Assembly (NCBI GenBank): GCA_965219875.1
Contig: CBDCOW010000003.1
Span: forward strand, 496,001 to 560,000
Origin: DAOUKH01 sp965219875
Lineage (GTDB): Bacteria; Chloroflexota; Dehalococcoidia; SHYB01
Direction of reading: 5' to 3'
DNA length: 64,000 nucleotides
The position numbers were made by a program, and so were the translations under genes. Numbering within the stretch: the first letter of the stretch is position 1; the number at the start of each line of letters is the position of its first letter. Positions 44,929 to 53,803 of the stretch are shown here, piece after piece. The notes below the pieces were generated by a model. The model searched no databases and was not told where the DNA came from. It was given only the letters and a program-made list of their open reading frames with translations.

Positions 44929-46314
44929 CTAGCGTCGAAGAGCCAACTTGGGGTCGAGGGCGCCCTCGATCTCGGCTTCGGTGGGCCACCAATCGGGCCG
45001 CTCGATCTCGGTGATGCGCTCACGGATGATATCGCGCGGCGGCTCGATGCCGTAAAGCTTGCGTGCGTTCTCGCCGAGGAACTTCTCCTGGTATTCGACG
45101 GGGAGCTCGCACGTCCGCATCGTCTCGATCGCCTTCCACGCGTCGTCGCCGTCGTGGTGATAGACATCCGACGACCACGCGAGGATGTCCTCGTAGAAGT
45201 CAGGCAGGCGCGACGGCGGTGATTCGTCGCCTTCAAAGCCAGTGACACAGTGACGGTTAAAGGTTTCGCTAGGAAGGTCTTTGAGCGGGCGGTAGCGGCG
45301 GTCGTTCCGGTAGAGTTTGTAGGCCTTGTCGCACTCGTCGAGAAGGAAGCTGAGCCACGTCGAGGAGGCCTCGAAGACGGCGGCCTTGATCTTGGGATGC
45401 CGCTCGAAGAAGCCGGACATGAGCGTGATGACGACCCACATCGAGGCTTCGGCCTGGAAGTTCTGCACGTTGGTGAGGAAGAAGTGGGGCAAACCGGCGG
45501 AGCGCACCGTCTTGCCGATGAGCTCGGCGCCGGAGTATTGCTCGGTGTAGCCCGGCGGTTTGAGTGAGCCCGCCGCGGGGAACGGGTGCATCCCATAGAC
45601 CACGCCGGCCTCTTCCATCGCGCTCCACAGTGGCTCGAACTTCGGCTGGATGGGGTAATTGCCCATCGCATCCATCGGGCGTACGAGGCCAACCCGGCAG
45701 CCCTGTTCGGCAACGCGATAGAGCTCCTCGACGGCGTACTTGGGGTTCTGGAGGGGCAGCATGGCGGCGAAGTAGAGCCGCTCCGGGTCCTCTTGGCAAA
45801 ACTCATGGGCCCAACTGTTGTAGGCCTTGCAGAAAGCCTTGGCGCCAAGCGAGTCCTGTAGCCAGGGATAGGTGTCGATGTCCGTAGGGATGGTCATCAC
45901 CTGGTCGATGCCCTGGACATCCATGTCGCGCAGGCGAGGCTTCGGCTCGTAGGACCCCTTGTGATCGAGATAGTCCGCCTGCTCGGCGTTCATCGCCGTG
46001 GCGCGGTTGAGGTTACGCACGTTGAAGGCGCGCTGCACGTCGTGCTTCATGCCGGGGCCGGCGCACGTCAGCACGTGCAGCAACCCCTTCACGCCGCCCA
46101 CGCGCTGGGATCCGATGCCCACGCCAGCTTTGCCGTTGACGATGAGCTTCTTGCTGTCGGAATCGAACCAGATCGTCGTCTTGAGTGCCTGCAGATCGTC
46201 CTCGGAAAGGTACTCGTGCGCCCGCTCCCAAATGACCGGCGGCTCGGTGACGTGGGCGTCGCAGTCGAAGGTCGCGAAGTCCTTGGTCATCGGCTCGAAT
46301 CGCTGCACGGGCAT
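44929..46314 (-). CDS. Amidohydrolase family protein (amidohydrolase-2)
   Basis: The 461-residue paralogue of the gene at 43564 keeps FATFDCDAHVTEPPVIWERAHEYL (D19-A-H21), LRDMDVQGIDQVMTIPT, SWAHEFCQEDPERLYFAAMLPLQN and, near the end, LAWSSDVYHHDGDD. These enzymes include ACMSD and resorcylate decarboxylases. It is transcribed toward the first copy, with a 75-base gap, so they are likely one operon. Substrate unknown. Confidence 0.87.
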   Translation of the reverse strand: MPVQRFEPMTKDFATFDCDAHVTEPPVIWERAHEYLSEDDLQALKTTIWFDSDSKKLIVNGKAGVGIGSQRVGGVKGLLHVLTCAGPGMKHDVQRAFNVRNLNRATAMNAEQADYLDHKGSYEPKPRLRDMDVQGIDQVMTIPTDIDTYPWLQDSLGAKAFCKAYNSWAHEFCQEDPERLYFAAMLPLQNPKYAVEELYRVAEQGCRVGLVRPMDAMGNYPIQPKFEPLWSAMEEAGVVYGMHPFPAAGSLKPPGYTEQYSGAELIGKTVRSAGLPHFFLTNVQNFQAEASMWVVITLMSGFFERHPKIKAAVFEASSTWLSFLLDECDKAYKLYRNDRRYRPLKDLPSETFNRHCVTGFEGDESPPSRLPDFYEDILAWSSDVYHHDGDDAWKAIETMRTCELPVEYQEKFLGENARKLYGIEPPRDIIRERITEIERPDWWPTEAEIEGALDPKLALRR

Positions 46315-46502
46315 GGCGCACCTCCACGAGGGTATCGCTCCGGCCTTTCACCCACGTATGTAGGCCACGGCGCGGAGAAAGCCAAACAGCCTCACTCGGC
46401 CGGCCTCGATGCGGGCCGGCGGAAAGCAAGGGTGACTCGCAGCAGAACGCGGCCCGCGGGCCGCGTCCATAATTCAGGGAAAAGGGGCCGAGAGGGAGCC
46501 GG

Positions 46503-46793
46503 TTACGACTTCCTGGGCCGACCGGGGCGCCTCTTCTGGACTTTGCTCCAGAAGATTAAGCGGTCGCCGTCCTTCCGGATCTCCAGAGCCTTCTCGGTCT
46601 GACGCATGGCGTCGCCCAGCCGTCTTCTTAACGTTCTGGGGTTCTCACCGGCGGAGGACTCGATAACGCCGGCGTTGCCTTCGCGGTCGGCTTGCTCAAT
46701 ATAGCCGACGTATTCAGCAATAATCTTCGCCCGCGCCGACGGCATGGTCTTCACTTTGGCTTCCGTCAGACTGATGGTGGTGAACTTCGGCAT
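46503..46793 (-). CDS. Small protein with C-terminal AT-hook-like motif
   Basis: GTAGGAGGCGAG precedes the ATG at 46793, giving 96 residues. It opens PKFTTISLTEAKVKTMPSA and has a mixed charged middle (IIAEYVGYIEQADREGNAG, RTLRRRLGDAMRQT). It closes with RRPGRPRKS, in which the Arg-Gly/Pro-Arg-Pro core resembles an AT-hook. A DNA-binding role is therefore possible. I do not recognise the family. The minus-strand TATACT at 46829-46824 is a likely -10. Confidence 0.65.
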   Translation of the reverse strand: MPKFTTISLTEAKVKTMPSARAKIIAEYVGYIEQADREGNAGVIESSAGENPRTLRRRLGDAMRQTEKALEIRKDGDRLIFWSKVQKRRPGRPRKS

Positions 46794-47127
46794 CTCGCCT
46801 CCTACGTCATTTGATTCGGCGGTAGTATACAACTAATTGGCCAGCCTCGCACACGGGAAAGCGCCGCCTTTTCTTCCCTTTATACACAGGCGGCCACGCG
46901 TTGAAACGAAGACCCGGCAACGCGCTTCCAGCGGGCGTTCGGCATACGCCGCAAGTCCTAAGAAGCAGTCGGATAAGCGTTGATCGAACGACGGTATCTC
47001 GCGGCCTGTTGGACAGGGACCTACGCTACACCGTCACGAAACAAGCCATCAATCCAACGTCTTAGACACGCAGGGGCGCAGGACGAAATCAAACCGTAAG
47101 GGAGTGCCCGCTAAGCGGGTGATTCCA
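46794..47127. other. 334-base intergenic region without a gene
   Basis: It holds the -10 of the AT-hook gene (46824-46829) and, at 47107-47119, a CCCGCT-A-AGCGGG hairpin that may help end the dnaN transcript. Otherwise nothing recognisable was found. I saw no tRNA-like fold or long open frame. Confidence 0.5.
46824..46829 (-). promoter_or_regulatory. Putative -10 (TATACT) of the AT-hook gene
   Basis: Reverse-strand TATACT lies 30 bases before the ATG at 46793. Confidence 0.45.
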
Positions 47128-48261
47128 TCACCACTGGACGAACATAGGCATGACGACGTGGATGAAGTCTGAGTCGTCGACGGGGCGAAGAAGACCGGGG
47201 CTGGACGGGCTGTTCGTTTCGAGCGTCACCTTCCCCTTGGCGACGACAGCGAGCACGTCGGTGAGGTACTTGCTGTTGAAGGCGATCTTCGAATCCGGGC
47301 CTTCGACTTCGGCGTCGATCTCGCCTTGATCGTCGCCCACCTCTTCGGCACGCGCCGATACCATCAGGCTGCCCTTGCTCCCGTCGTTCACCGGCGCCGA
47401 CTGTAGCCGCACGATGCCGCTCGCGTCGCGCGCGAAGATCGAGGCGGCGCGCGTCGCCCGCAGAAAGTCCTCGACGTCGACGGTTGTCGTGGTGGTGCGC
47501 TCCTGCGGGATGAGCTGCGCGTAGTTGGGGAACGAACCCTGCACCAGTTGTGAGACGAGACGAACGTTGTCCATTTCGAAGAGTATCTGGCTCTTTCCGT
47601 GGTTGACCGTGATGACGACCGGTTCTTTGGACTCGCCGATGAGGCGGTTGACCTCGCTGAGTGCTCGCGCCGGCACAATGACCGTCACCACTTCGGCGGC
47701 CTCTTCCAACAGGGGAGCCTTATCGACGGATAGGCGAAAGCCATCCGCCGCCGCCAGCGTCATCGTCATCTCGCTAAACTCGGTATTGACGCCGGTCAGC
47801 ACCGGACGGGAGTCCTCGGTCGCCGCGGCGAAGACTACGCGGCTGATCGTCTGGCGCAACTTCTCAGGGTCGAGCTTGACCCGTACGCCGTCGGTGACCT
47901 CGGGGATCGGGGGGAAGTCGTCGGCGTCCATACCGCTCAGCCGCGCTTCGAACCGCGCGCACCGCATCTCGAGGCTGCGCGACTCCTCCGCGATCGTCAA
48001 CTCCACCCGGTCGTTGGGCAAGGAGTTGACGAACTCGGTGAGGATCCGCGCCGGCACGGTAATGGCGCCTTCTTCTTCGACCTGAGCGCCGATCCAGTGC
48101 ACGATCGCCACCTCCAAGTTGGTAGCGGCGAGTTTCAGCCTCCCGTTCTCGGTAGCGAGCAGGACGTTGTTCGTGATGGGAAGCGTCGTGCGGGTCGCGA
48201 CGGCCCTGCCGACGACGGCGAGGCCACGGTTGAGGTTCTCTTGCAAACAGGAAACTTTCAC
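47128..48261 (-). CDS. dnaN: DNA polymerase III subunit beta (sliding clamp)
   Basis: The 377-residue clamp protein starts MKVSCLQENLNRGLAVVGRAVATRTTLPITNNVLLATENGRL, the usual beta N-terminus. VPARILTEFVNSLPND and VFAAATEDSRPVLTGVNTEF are domain blocks, and it ends HVVMPMFVQW, close to the normal VMPMR/VQ tail. The three-domain length is normal. It follows hemL with a 103-base gap containing its own promoter, rather than dnaA, which is unusual. No second copy seen here. Confidence 0.95.
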   Translation of the reverse strand: MKVSCLQENLNRGLAVVGRAVATRTTLPITNNVLLATENGRLKLAATNLEVAIVHWIGAQVEEEGAITVPARILTEFVNSLPNDRVELTIAEESRSLEMRCARFEARLSGMDADDFPPIPEVTDGVRVKLDPEKLRQTISRVVFAAATEDSRPVLTGVNTEFSEMTMTLAAADGFRLSVDKAPLLEEAAEVVTVIVPARALSEVNRLIGESKEPVVITVNHGKSQILFEMDNVRLVSQLVQGSFPNYAQLIPQERTTTTTVDVEDFLRATRAASIFARDASGIVRLQSAPVNDGSKGSLMVSARAEEVGDDQGEIDAEVEGPDSKIAFNSKYLTDVLAVVAKGKVTLETNSPSSPGLLRPVDDSDFIHVVMPMFVQW

Positions 48262-48293
48262 GGTTGACTCCAGCCCGAAAAAGTGTGCGGGTG

Positions 48294-48311
48294 AGTATAC
48301 CCTATAGGGTA
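48294..48311 (-). promoter_or_regulatory. dnaN promoter with overlapping palindrome
   Basis: The reverse-strand TATACT (48299-48294) lies 32 bases before the dnaN ATG. The perfect palindrome TACCCTA-TAGGGTA (48298-48311) overlaps its upstream edge. A bound protein there would block the promoter. Confidence 0.55.
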
Positions 48312-48364
48312 GACCGGCGCCACCAAACGGTAGCTCTTGTGCTTATTTTGCCGCACGCCGGACG

Positions 48365-49648
48365 TCACGAGCGGCCGGTGAGCGCCCCGCGGGCCGCTTC
48401 AAGCGTGCGGTCGACGTCCGCGTCGGAATGCGCCGCAGAAACGAACATCGCCTCGAACTGCGAGGGCGGCAGAGAGACACCCCGCTCGAGCATGGCGTGG
48501 AAATAGTCGGCAAAGGCGCCGCGGTCGGACAGGGCCGCGCTCTCGTAATCGACGATCGGGCCGCCGTCGAAGAAGAGCGTCATCACCGAGCCGGCGCGAT
48601 TGAAGGCGAGCGGGCGGCCCGCCTCGGCTATGATGCCGCGGTACCCATTTTCGAGCGCAGCGGCGGTCCGCTCGATGCGGTCGTACGCGTCGCCGGCGGC
48701 GAGCTCGGTCAGGGTTGCGAGACCTGCGGCGACGGCGACCGGATTCCCCGAAAGCGTCCCCGCTTGATAGGCCGGGCCAAGGGGCGACACTCTCTCCATG
48801 ATCTCGGCGGGGCCGCCATAGGCCCCGATGGGCAGACCCCCACCGACCACCTTGCCGAGACAGGTGAGGTCGGGGGTCACGCCGTACAGCGCCTGCGCGC
48901 CGCCCGGAGAGGCACGAAAGCCCGATATCACCTCGTCGAAGATCAGCAGCGCGCCGGCCGCTTGCGTCAGGTCGCGCAGCGCGGCGAGGAAGCCCTCGGC
49001 GGGCGGCACCACGCCCATGTTCCCCGCGATCGGCTCGACGATCACCGCCGCGACGTTGTCGGGGTTGGCCTCTAGGAGCGCGTGGACCGATTCCGGGTCG
49101 TTGTAACGGGCTACAAGAGTCTCGCGGGCGTAGGCGGCGGGGACGCCGGCGCTGTCAGGAATGCCAAATGTCGCGCCGCCCGAGCCTGCCTTCACCAGCA
49201 GACCGTCGGCGTGGCCGTGATAGCAACCGTCGAACTTGATGATCTTGTCGCGCCCGGTGTGGGCCCGGGCGACACGCAGGGCGCTCATGCAGGCTTCGGT
49301 GCCGGAGGAGACAAGGCGCACCATCTCGATGGATGGCACCGCTTCGATAATGAGCGCGGCAAGCCGGTTTTCAGCTTCGGTGGGCGCGCCGAAGCTCGCG
49401 CCGAGCTCCACGGCGCGCTGCACCGCCGCAACGACGGCGGGGTGCGCGTGGCCGAGAATGAGCGGTCCCCACGAGCCGACATAGTCGATGTAGTCGCGCC
49501 CGTCGACGTCCACGATGTGCGCCCCGGCGCCGCGGGCGATGAATCGTGGCGAGCCTCCGACACCCTTGAAGGCCCGGACGGGGCTGTTGACCCCACCGGG
49601 GATAAGCCGCTTGGCCTCGGCGAAGAGCTGCTCGGAGCGGCTAGTCAT
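48365..49648 (-). CDS. hemL: Glutamate-1-semialdehyde 2,1-aminomutase
   Basis: The 427-residue PLP enzyme converts glutamate-1-semialdehyde to 5-aminolevulinate in the C5 pathway. Hallmarks are SLFAEAKRLIPGGVNSPVRAF-like start (here LFAEAKRLIPGGVNSPVRAFK), KFDGCYHGHADGLLVKAGSG, FDEVISGFR, and TCLGKVVGGGLPIGAYGG with the PLP lysine. Its ATG (49648) lies 7 bases inside the end of the antitoxin gene (stop at 49641-49643), so its translation is coupled to the toxin-antitoxin pair. It works with HemA upstream in the operon. Confidence 0.97.
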   Translation of the reverse strand: MTSRSEQLFAEAKRLIPGGVNSPVRAFKGVGGSPRFIARGAGAHIVDVDGRDYIDYVGSWGPLILGHAHPAVVAAVQRAVELGASFGAPTEAENRLAALIIEAVPSIEMVRLVSSGTEACMSALRVARAHTGRDKIIKFDGCYHGHADGLLVKAGSGGATFGIPDSAGVPAAYARETLVARYNDPESVHALLEANPDNVAAVIVEPIAGNMGVVPPAEGFLAALRDLTQAAGALLIFDEVISGFRASPGGAQALYGVTPDLTCLGKVVGGGLPIGAYGGPAEIMERVSPLGPAYQAGTLSGNPVAVAAGLATLTELAAGDAYDRIERTAAALENGYRGIIAEAGRPLAFNRAGSVMTLFFDGGPIVDYESAALSDRGAFADYFHAMLERGVSLPPSQFEAMFVSAAHSDADVDRTLEAARGALTGRS

Positions 49649-50015
49649 CGAGGTCGGCGATCAGCTCGTCCACCGATCCGAAGGCCGCGACGCGCCCCGC
49701 GTCGATATCGGCCTGGGCCTCGGCCTCGGCCGCCTGCCAGCCGGGAGTCCAGAACCAGGCCTGGCTCTTGTCCACCAGGCGCTTTGGCGTCAACATGATC
49801 TTCCCTTCCACGATGCCGACCTCGATGAGGTCTCCTTCGACGATGTCCATCCTGCGGCGCACCTCGGAGGGCAGCGTGATCTGCCCGTGCCGCGTCACTT
49901 TCGTCAACGCGATCCCTTCCGTCGGAGCGCTCGTGGTATAAAGCGCCGGCGTTTCGGCTATGTGCGGCCCCTCGTCCGGCTTCTGTCCGCGGTTAGGGTC
50001 TTTCGAGCGTGGCAT
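49641..50015 (-). CDS. AbrB/MazE-type antitoxin (SpoVT-AbrB fold)
   Basis: The 124-residue protein has KVTRHGQITLPSEVRRRMDIVEGDLIEVGIVEGKIMLTPKR (swapped-hairpin AbrB fold) in the middle. A Pro/Glu-rich N-terminus precedes it, and an acidic C-terminal tail (VDELIADLDD) would bind the toxin. Position after a RelE-like gene with a 23-base overlap supports an antitoxin. It lies inside the heme operon. In such systems the AbrB domain usually binds the operon's own operator. Confidence 0.82.
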   Translation of the reverse strand: MPRSKDPNRGQKPDEGPHIAETPALYTTSAPTEGIALTKVTRHGQITLPSEVRRRMDIVEGDLIEVGIVEGKIMLTPKRLVDKSQAWFWTPGWQAAEAEAQADIDAGRVAAFGSVDELIADLDD

Positions 50016-50256
50016 CGTGCTCTCCTACGTTTCTCAGGGTGAGCCGGTCGCCGTCGATCTCGAGGGTCATGCGGCATCCCCGGCTGACTCGCGCTTCCCA
50101 GATGCTTCGCGTCCCCTTGATGCGTTTCATGTGCAGGCCAGGATATCGGGCGCCGTGCTGCAGCATGTTCTGCAGCGCCTTCTTGAACTGGTCCTGCTCG
50201 TCCCGTGAGAGTTTCTTATACGCCCGTTTGAACCGCTCCGTTCGCTCAAGACGCAC
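49993..50256 (-). CDS. RelE/ParE-family toxin
   Basis: The 87-residue protein contains FKRAYKKLSRDEQDQFKKALQNML, YPGLHMKRIKGTRSIWEARVSRGCRMTLEIDGDRLTLRNVGEHDATL. The helix pair, the R-S-I-W-E-A-R strand and the closing NVGxHD strand are typical of RelE/ParE mRNA interferases or gyrase poisons. Basic residues on the central strands fit a RelE-type active site. The toxin gene precedes the antitoxin gene. It lies 36 bases after hemB. Confidence 0.82.
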   Translation of the reverse strand: MRLERTERFKRAYKKLSRDEQDQFKKALQNMLQHGARYPGLHMKRIKGTRSIWEARVSRGCRMTLEIDGDRLTLRNVGEHDATLERP

Positions 50257-50292
50257 CGTACCACGAACCTACTTTCTTCGTCAATACCTATA

Positions 50293-51276
50293 TTAGTAAT
50301 TTCGTAACCAGCGTGCCGCTTCCAGCGCGTGGTACGTCAGGATGACATCGGCGCCGGCGCGTTTGATCCCGGTCAGCGCCTCCAGGACGACGCGCTCCTC
50401 GTCGAGCCATCCGGCGCGGGCCGCGGCTTTCACCATCGCATACTCGCCGCTCACATTGTAGGCCGCCAGCGGCAGGTCGAACCGCCGGCGCGCCCGCGCG
50501 ATGATATCCAGATAGGGCAGCGCCGGCTTCACCATGATCGCGTCCGCGCCCTCGTTGACGTCGAGCTGGATCTCGCGCATCGCCTCTCGCGCGTTGGCGG
50601 GGTCCATCTGATAGCCCCTCCGGTCGCCGAACTGCGGCGCCGAGTCCGCGGCCTCCCTGAACGGGCCGAAGAAGGCCGAGGCGTACTTCGCCGCGTACGA
50701 CAAGATCGGCGTCTCGCTGAAGCCGGCATCGTCGAGAGCCGCGCGGATCGCCCCGACGCGCCCGTCCATCATGTCGGATGGAGCTACGACATCGGCGCCC
50801 GCCTCGGCATGGGACACCGCCGTGCGTGCCAGCAGATCGAGGGTCGCGTCGTTCACCACGTGCGCGCCGTCGAGCACGCCGCAGTGGCCGTGATCGGTGT
50901 ACTCGCAGAGGCAGACGTCGGTCACGACGAGCATCTCTGGATACGCGGCCTTGATCGTGCGGACCGCTTGCTGCGTCACCCCATCGGCGGCGTAGGCCTC
51001 CGAGCCCACCGCGTCCTTGGCCGATGGCAGGCCGAAGAGGATGACCCCCGAGACACCAAGCTCAACCGCCTCTCCGACCTCTCGCAGTGCCTCGTCGGCG
51101 GAGACCTGGAACACTCCAGGCATCGAACCCACTTCCGTGCGCGACCGGGCACCAGGGACAATGAACATGGGATAGATGAAATCCGATGGTGCGAGCGTAG
51201 TCTCCCGCACGAGCCGCCTCATTGGTGCGTTCCGCCGTATTCGTCTCATACGCATCGCGGGAAATGCCGTGGTCAT
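50293..51276 (-). CDS. hemB: Porphobilinogen synthase (ALA dehydratase)
   Basis: The 327-residue enzyme joins two 5-aminolevulinates. It has the zinc-site cysteines in DVCLCEYTDHGHCGVLD, the first active-site lysine in SYAAKYASAFFGPFREA, and MVKPALPYLDII with the second lysine. PSDMMDGRVGAIR and AYNVSGEYAM are also conserved. The N-terminus RRIRRNAPMRRLVRETTLAPSDFIYPMFI fits. It lies between cobA-hemD and the toxin gene in the tetrapyrrole operon. Confidence 0.97.
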   Translation of the reverse strand: MTTAFPAMRMRRIRRNAPMRRLVRETTLAPSDFIYPMFIVPGARSRTEVGSMPGVFQVSADEALREVGEAVELGVSGVILFGLPSAKDAVGSEAYAADGVTQQAVRTIKAAYPEMLVVTDVCLCEYTDHGHCGVLDGAHVVNDATLDLLARTAVSHAEAGADVVAPSDMMDGRVGAIRAALDDAGFSETPILSYAAKYASAFFGPFREAADSAPQFGDRRGYQMDPANAREAMREIQLDVNEGADAIMVKPALPYLDIIARARRRFDLPLAAYNVSGEYAMVKAAARAGWLDEERVVLEALTGIKRAGADVILTYHALEAARWLRNY

Positions 51277-51348
51277 CTCGACTCCCTCGCCTTAACTGGC
51301 GGGATCCTCTTCCTAACTTTCCTCCGCCTCATCCTAAGCCCGCGCCGT

Positions 51349-52866
51349 TCACGCTCTTGGTCCTACGAACATTTTCAGCGCGTCCACCAGCCCATCGACC
51401 GTATGCTCCTCCGCCGTTACCGCCACGCGGAGACCCCGTGCCTCCGCCGTTCGGGTCGTCACCGGACCGATGCTCGCCAGCGTCGGCCCTTGCAATAGGC
51501 CGACGGCGTCGCCGCCGAGCGCGTCGACGAGGTTATCGACCGTCGAGGCGCTTGTGAAGGTGACGACGTCGACGCGCCGGTTCTCTAGCAGCTCGCGGGC
51601 GCGGGCCGGCGTTTCCTTGGGCGTCACCGTATCGTAGACGTGGACCTGCTCGACCCGCGCTCTCCGCGCCGCGAGCCATTCGAGCAGCTCTGCCGGCGCG
51701 ATCGCCGAACGCGGCAGCAGCACACGTTTGCCTTCCAGCCCTGGCATCGCTTCCGCCAGCGCCGCGGTGGTATACCGGCGCGGGGTGAAGTCGGCCAGCA
51801 CGCCCCGCCGCTCGAGCGCCGCCGCCGTGGCGGGGCCAACGGCGGCGACGGTCAGCCCGCCTAACGCCCGCGCGTCGAGGCCCAGCGCGCCCAGGCGCAC
51901 AAAGAACGCATCAACGGCGTTGACACTGGTAAAGATGACCGCGTCGAAGCTTCCGACACGCCCGATGGCGTCGTCTACGGCGCGGACGTCTGGCGCGGGT
52001 CGTATCTCGATGGTTGGCGCTTCGATGGGCTCGGCCCCTTCGCTCATGAGGCGTTGGCTAAGCGGGCGGGCCTGCGCCTTGGCACGTGTCACCATGACGC
52101 GCATGCCGAATAGTGGCTTGCTTTCGAACCACCCGATCCGCGAGCGCAGCCGGACCACGTCCCCAACCACCGTCACCGATGGCGGCCCGAGGCCGGCCTC
52201 GGCCACCCGCGCCGCGATGTCGCCGAGCGTGCCTTCGACGCTCCGCTGCCGGGGGAGCGAGCCCCACTCGATGACCGCCGCCGGCGTGCTCGCGGGGACG
52301 CCGTGCTCGCTGAGCTGGGCCAGCGCCGACTCCAGCGTTTCGACCGACATCAAGATAACGAGAGTGCCGGCGCCGCCGGCCAGCTTGGCCCACGCGACCC
52401 GCGACCATTCCCGGCCCGCATCCTCCCGCCCCGTGATAACCGCGAAGGAAGACGACGCGCGCCGGTCGGTGACGGGGATGCCGGCATAGGCGGGCGCGGC
52501 GATCGCTGACGTGATTCCCGGAACCACCTCGAACTCGACGCCGTGCGCGGCCAGCGCCTCGGCCTCTTCGCCGCCCCGCCCGAAGACGAACGGGTCCCCG
52601 CCCTTGAGCCGCACTACTCGTTTGCCCTCCCCAGCGAAACGGACGAGCATCGCATTAATGTCGGCCTGGCGGTTTGGGTTGCGGCGCAGGCTCGCGCCCG
52701 CGAAAACGAGCTCGGCCTCCGGTCCCGCCTCGTCGAGCAACGCTTCGTTCACCAGCCGGTCGTAGACCACGACGTCGGCGGCGCGGAGCATTTCCAGCCC
52801 CTTCACCGTGATAAGGCCTGGGTCGCCGGGACCCGCGCCAACGAGGTACACCTTCCCCGCGGTCAC
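51349..52866 (-). CDS. cobA-hemD: Uroporphyrinogen-III methyltransferase/synthase fusion (CobA-HemD)
   Basis: A GTG start at 52866 overlaps the hemC stop (GTGA), giving 505 residues. Residues 1-240 form a SAM uroporphyrinogen-III methyltransferase: GKVYLVGAGPGDPGLITVKGLEML, VVVYDRLV, VRLKGGDPFVFGRGGEEAEAL and VVPGITSAIAAPAYAGIPVTDR. The second half (MRVMVTRAKAQARPLSQRL and LEWLAARRARVEQVHVYDTV) is uroporphyrinogen-III synthase, which closes the hydroxymethylbilane ring. The fusion makes precorrin-2 from HemC product; it leads to siroheme and cobalamin as well as heme. Confidence 0.94.
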   Translation of the reverse strand: MTAGKVYLVGAGPGDPGLITVKGLEMLRAADVVVYDRLVNEALLDEAGPEAELVFAGASLRRNPNRQADINAMLVRFAGEGKRVVRLKGGDPFVFGRGGEEAEALAAHGVEFEVVPGITSAIAAPAYAGIPVTDRRASSSFAVITGREDAGREWSRVAWAKLAGGAGTLVILMSVETLESALAQLSEHGVPASTPAAVIEWGSLPRQRSVEGTLGDIAARVAEAGLGPPSVTVVGDVVRLRSRIGWFESKPLFGMRVMVTRAKAQARPLSQRLMSEGAEPIEAPTIEIRPAPDVRAVDDAIGRVGSFDAVIFTSVNAVDAFFVRLGALGLDARALGGLTVAAVGPATAAALERRGVLADFTPRRYTTAALAEAMPGLEGKRVLLPRSAIAPAELLEWLAARRARVEQVHVYDTVTPKETPARARELLENRRVDVVTFTSASTVDNLVDALGGDAVGLLQGPTLASIGPVTTRTAEARGLRVAVTAEEHTVDGLVDALKMFVGPRA

Positions 52867-53771
52867 GACAGCCCCGCCAAAATATCCGCCGCGCCGAGAT
52901 CGGAAAGGCGGCTCGCCAGTGCGAGACCCACGCCTTCGGGGTCGGCGCGGCCGCCACGCGCCTCGGCGCGGACCAGCCTCGCGCCGCCATCGGACACGAC
53001 GCCGTGCATCGTCATCTCGTCGCCTTCCACGCGGGCATAGGCCGCGACGGGGACGGTGCAACCGCCGCCCAGTGCGCGGACCGTGGCGGCCTCCGCGGCG
53101 ACGGCGGCCCACGTATCAGGGTCGTTGGCCGGCTCCACGAGCCGCGCCATCGTGGCGTCGCCGGCCCTGATCTGCAGGGCGAGCACGCCCTGGCCCGCCT
53201 CGGGAACGAACGACGCCGGATCGAAGAGTTCGCACGCCACATCCAGCAAGCCCAACCTGGCAAGACCCGCCGCGGCGACCACGACCCCGTCAAGCCCGCC
53301 GGCCTCTGCCTTGTTGACGCGCGTGCCTACGTTCCCGCGCACAGGAGCGACTTCGAGGTCGGGACGCAGCGCATAGAGCAGCGCCTTCCGCCGCGGGCTG
53401 CTCGTCCCGATACGGCCCCCGGCTGGAATATCGGCCAACGAGGCGTGTCTTGGAGAGACGAGGGCGTCCCGGGGGTCTGCGCGCTCTGTCACCGCCGCAA
53501 CCGCACAGTCTGGCGCCGCCTCGATTGGGAGGTCTTTGAAACTATGGACGGCCATATCGATCACGCCGTCGGCGAGGGCTACCTCGAGCTCCTTCGCGAA
53601 GACGCCGCGGGGCATCGAGGCCAGCGGCGCATCCGGCGACCGATCGGCGGAGCTTTGGATAACCTCGACGGTGAACGTATCCCGGGGGTACAACTGCCGC
53701 AGCCGCCGGAGCGCGGTTTCGGTCTGCGCCAAGGCCAGCGGACTTCCCCTCGTACCTACCCGTATCCGCAT
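52863..53771 (-). CDS. hemC: Hydroxymethylbilane synthase (porphobilinogen deaminase)
   Basis: The 302-residue enzyme polymerises four porphobilinogens. RVGTRGSPLALAQTE opens it, with AVHSFKDLPIE, SSPRRKALL and GNVGTRVNKAEAGGLDGVVVAAAGL in the middle. GGGCTVPVAAYA contains the Cys that carries the dipyrromethane cofactor. Length is normal. It overlaps cobA-hemD by 4 bases and is 32 bases after hemA. Confidence 0.97.
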   Translation of the reverse strand: MRIRVGTRGSPLALAQTETALRRLRQLYPRDTFTVEVIQSSADRSPDAPLASMPRGVFAKELEVALADGVIDMAVHSFKDLPIEAAPDCAVAAVTERADPRDALVSPRHASLADIPAGGRIGTSSPRRKALLYALRPDLEVAPVRGNVGTRVNKAEAGGLDGVVVAAAGLARLGLLDVACELFDPASFVPEAGQGVLALQIRAGDATMARLVEPANDPDTWAAVAAEAATVRALGGGCTVPVAAYARVEGDEMTMHGVVSDGGARLVRAEARGGRADPEGVGLALASRLSDLGAADILAGLS

Positions 53772-53803
53772 CGATTCCGCCGTGGCGGCCCGGTCCCCGC
53801 CGG

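Noticed and set aside
46833..47127. Possible structured RNA between the AT-hook gene and dnaN
   Set aside because: Only one short hairpin was found; I could not build a convincing RNA fold by eye.
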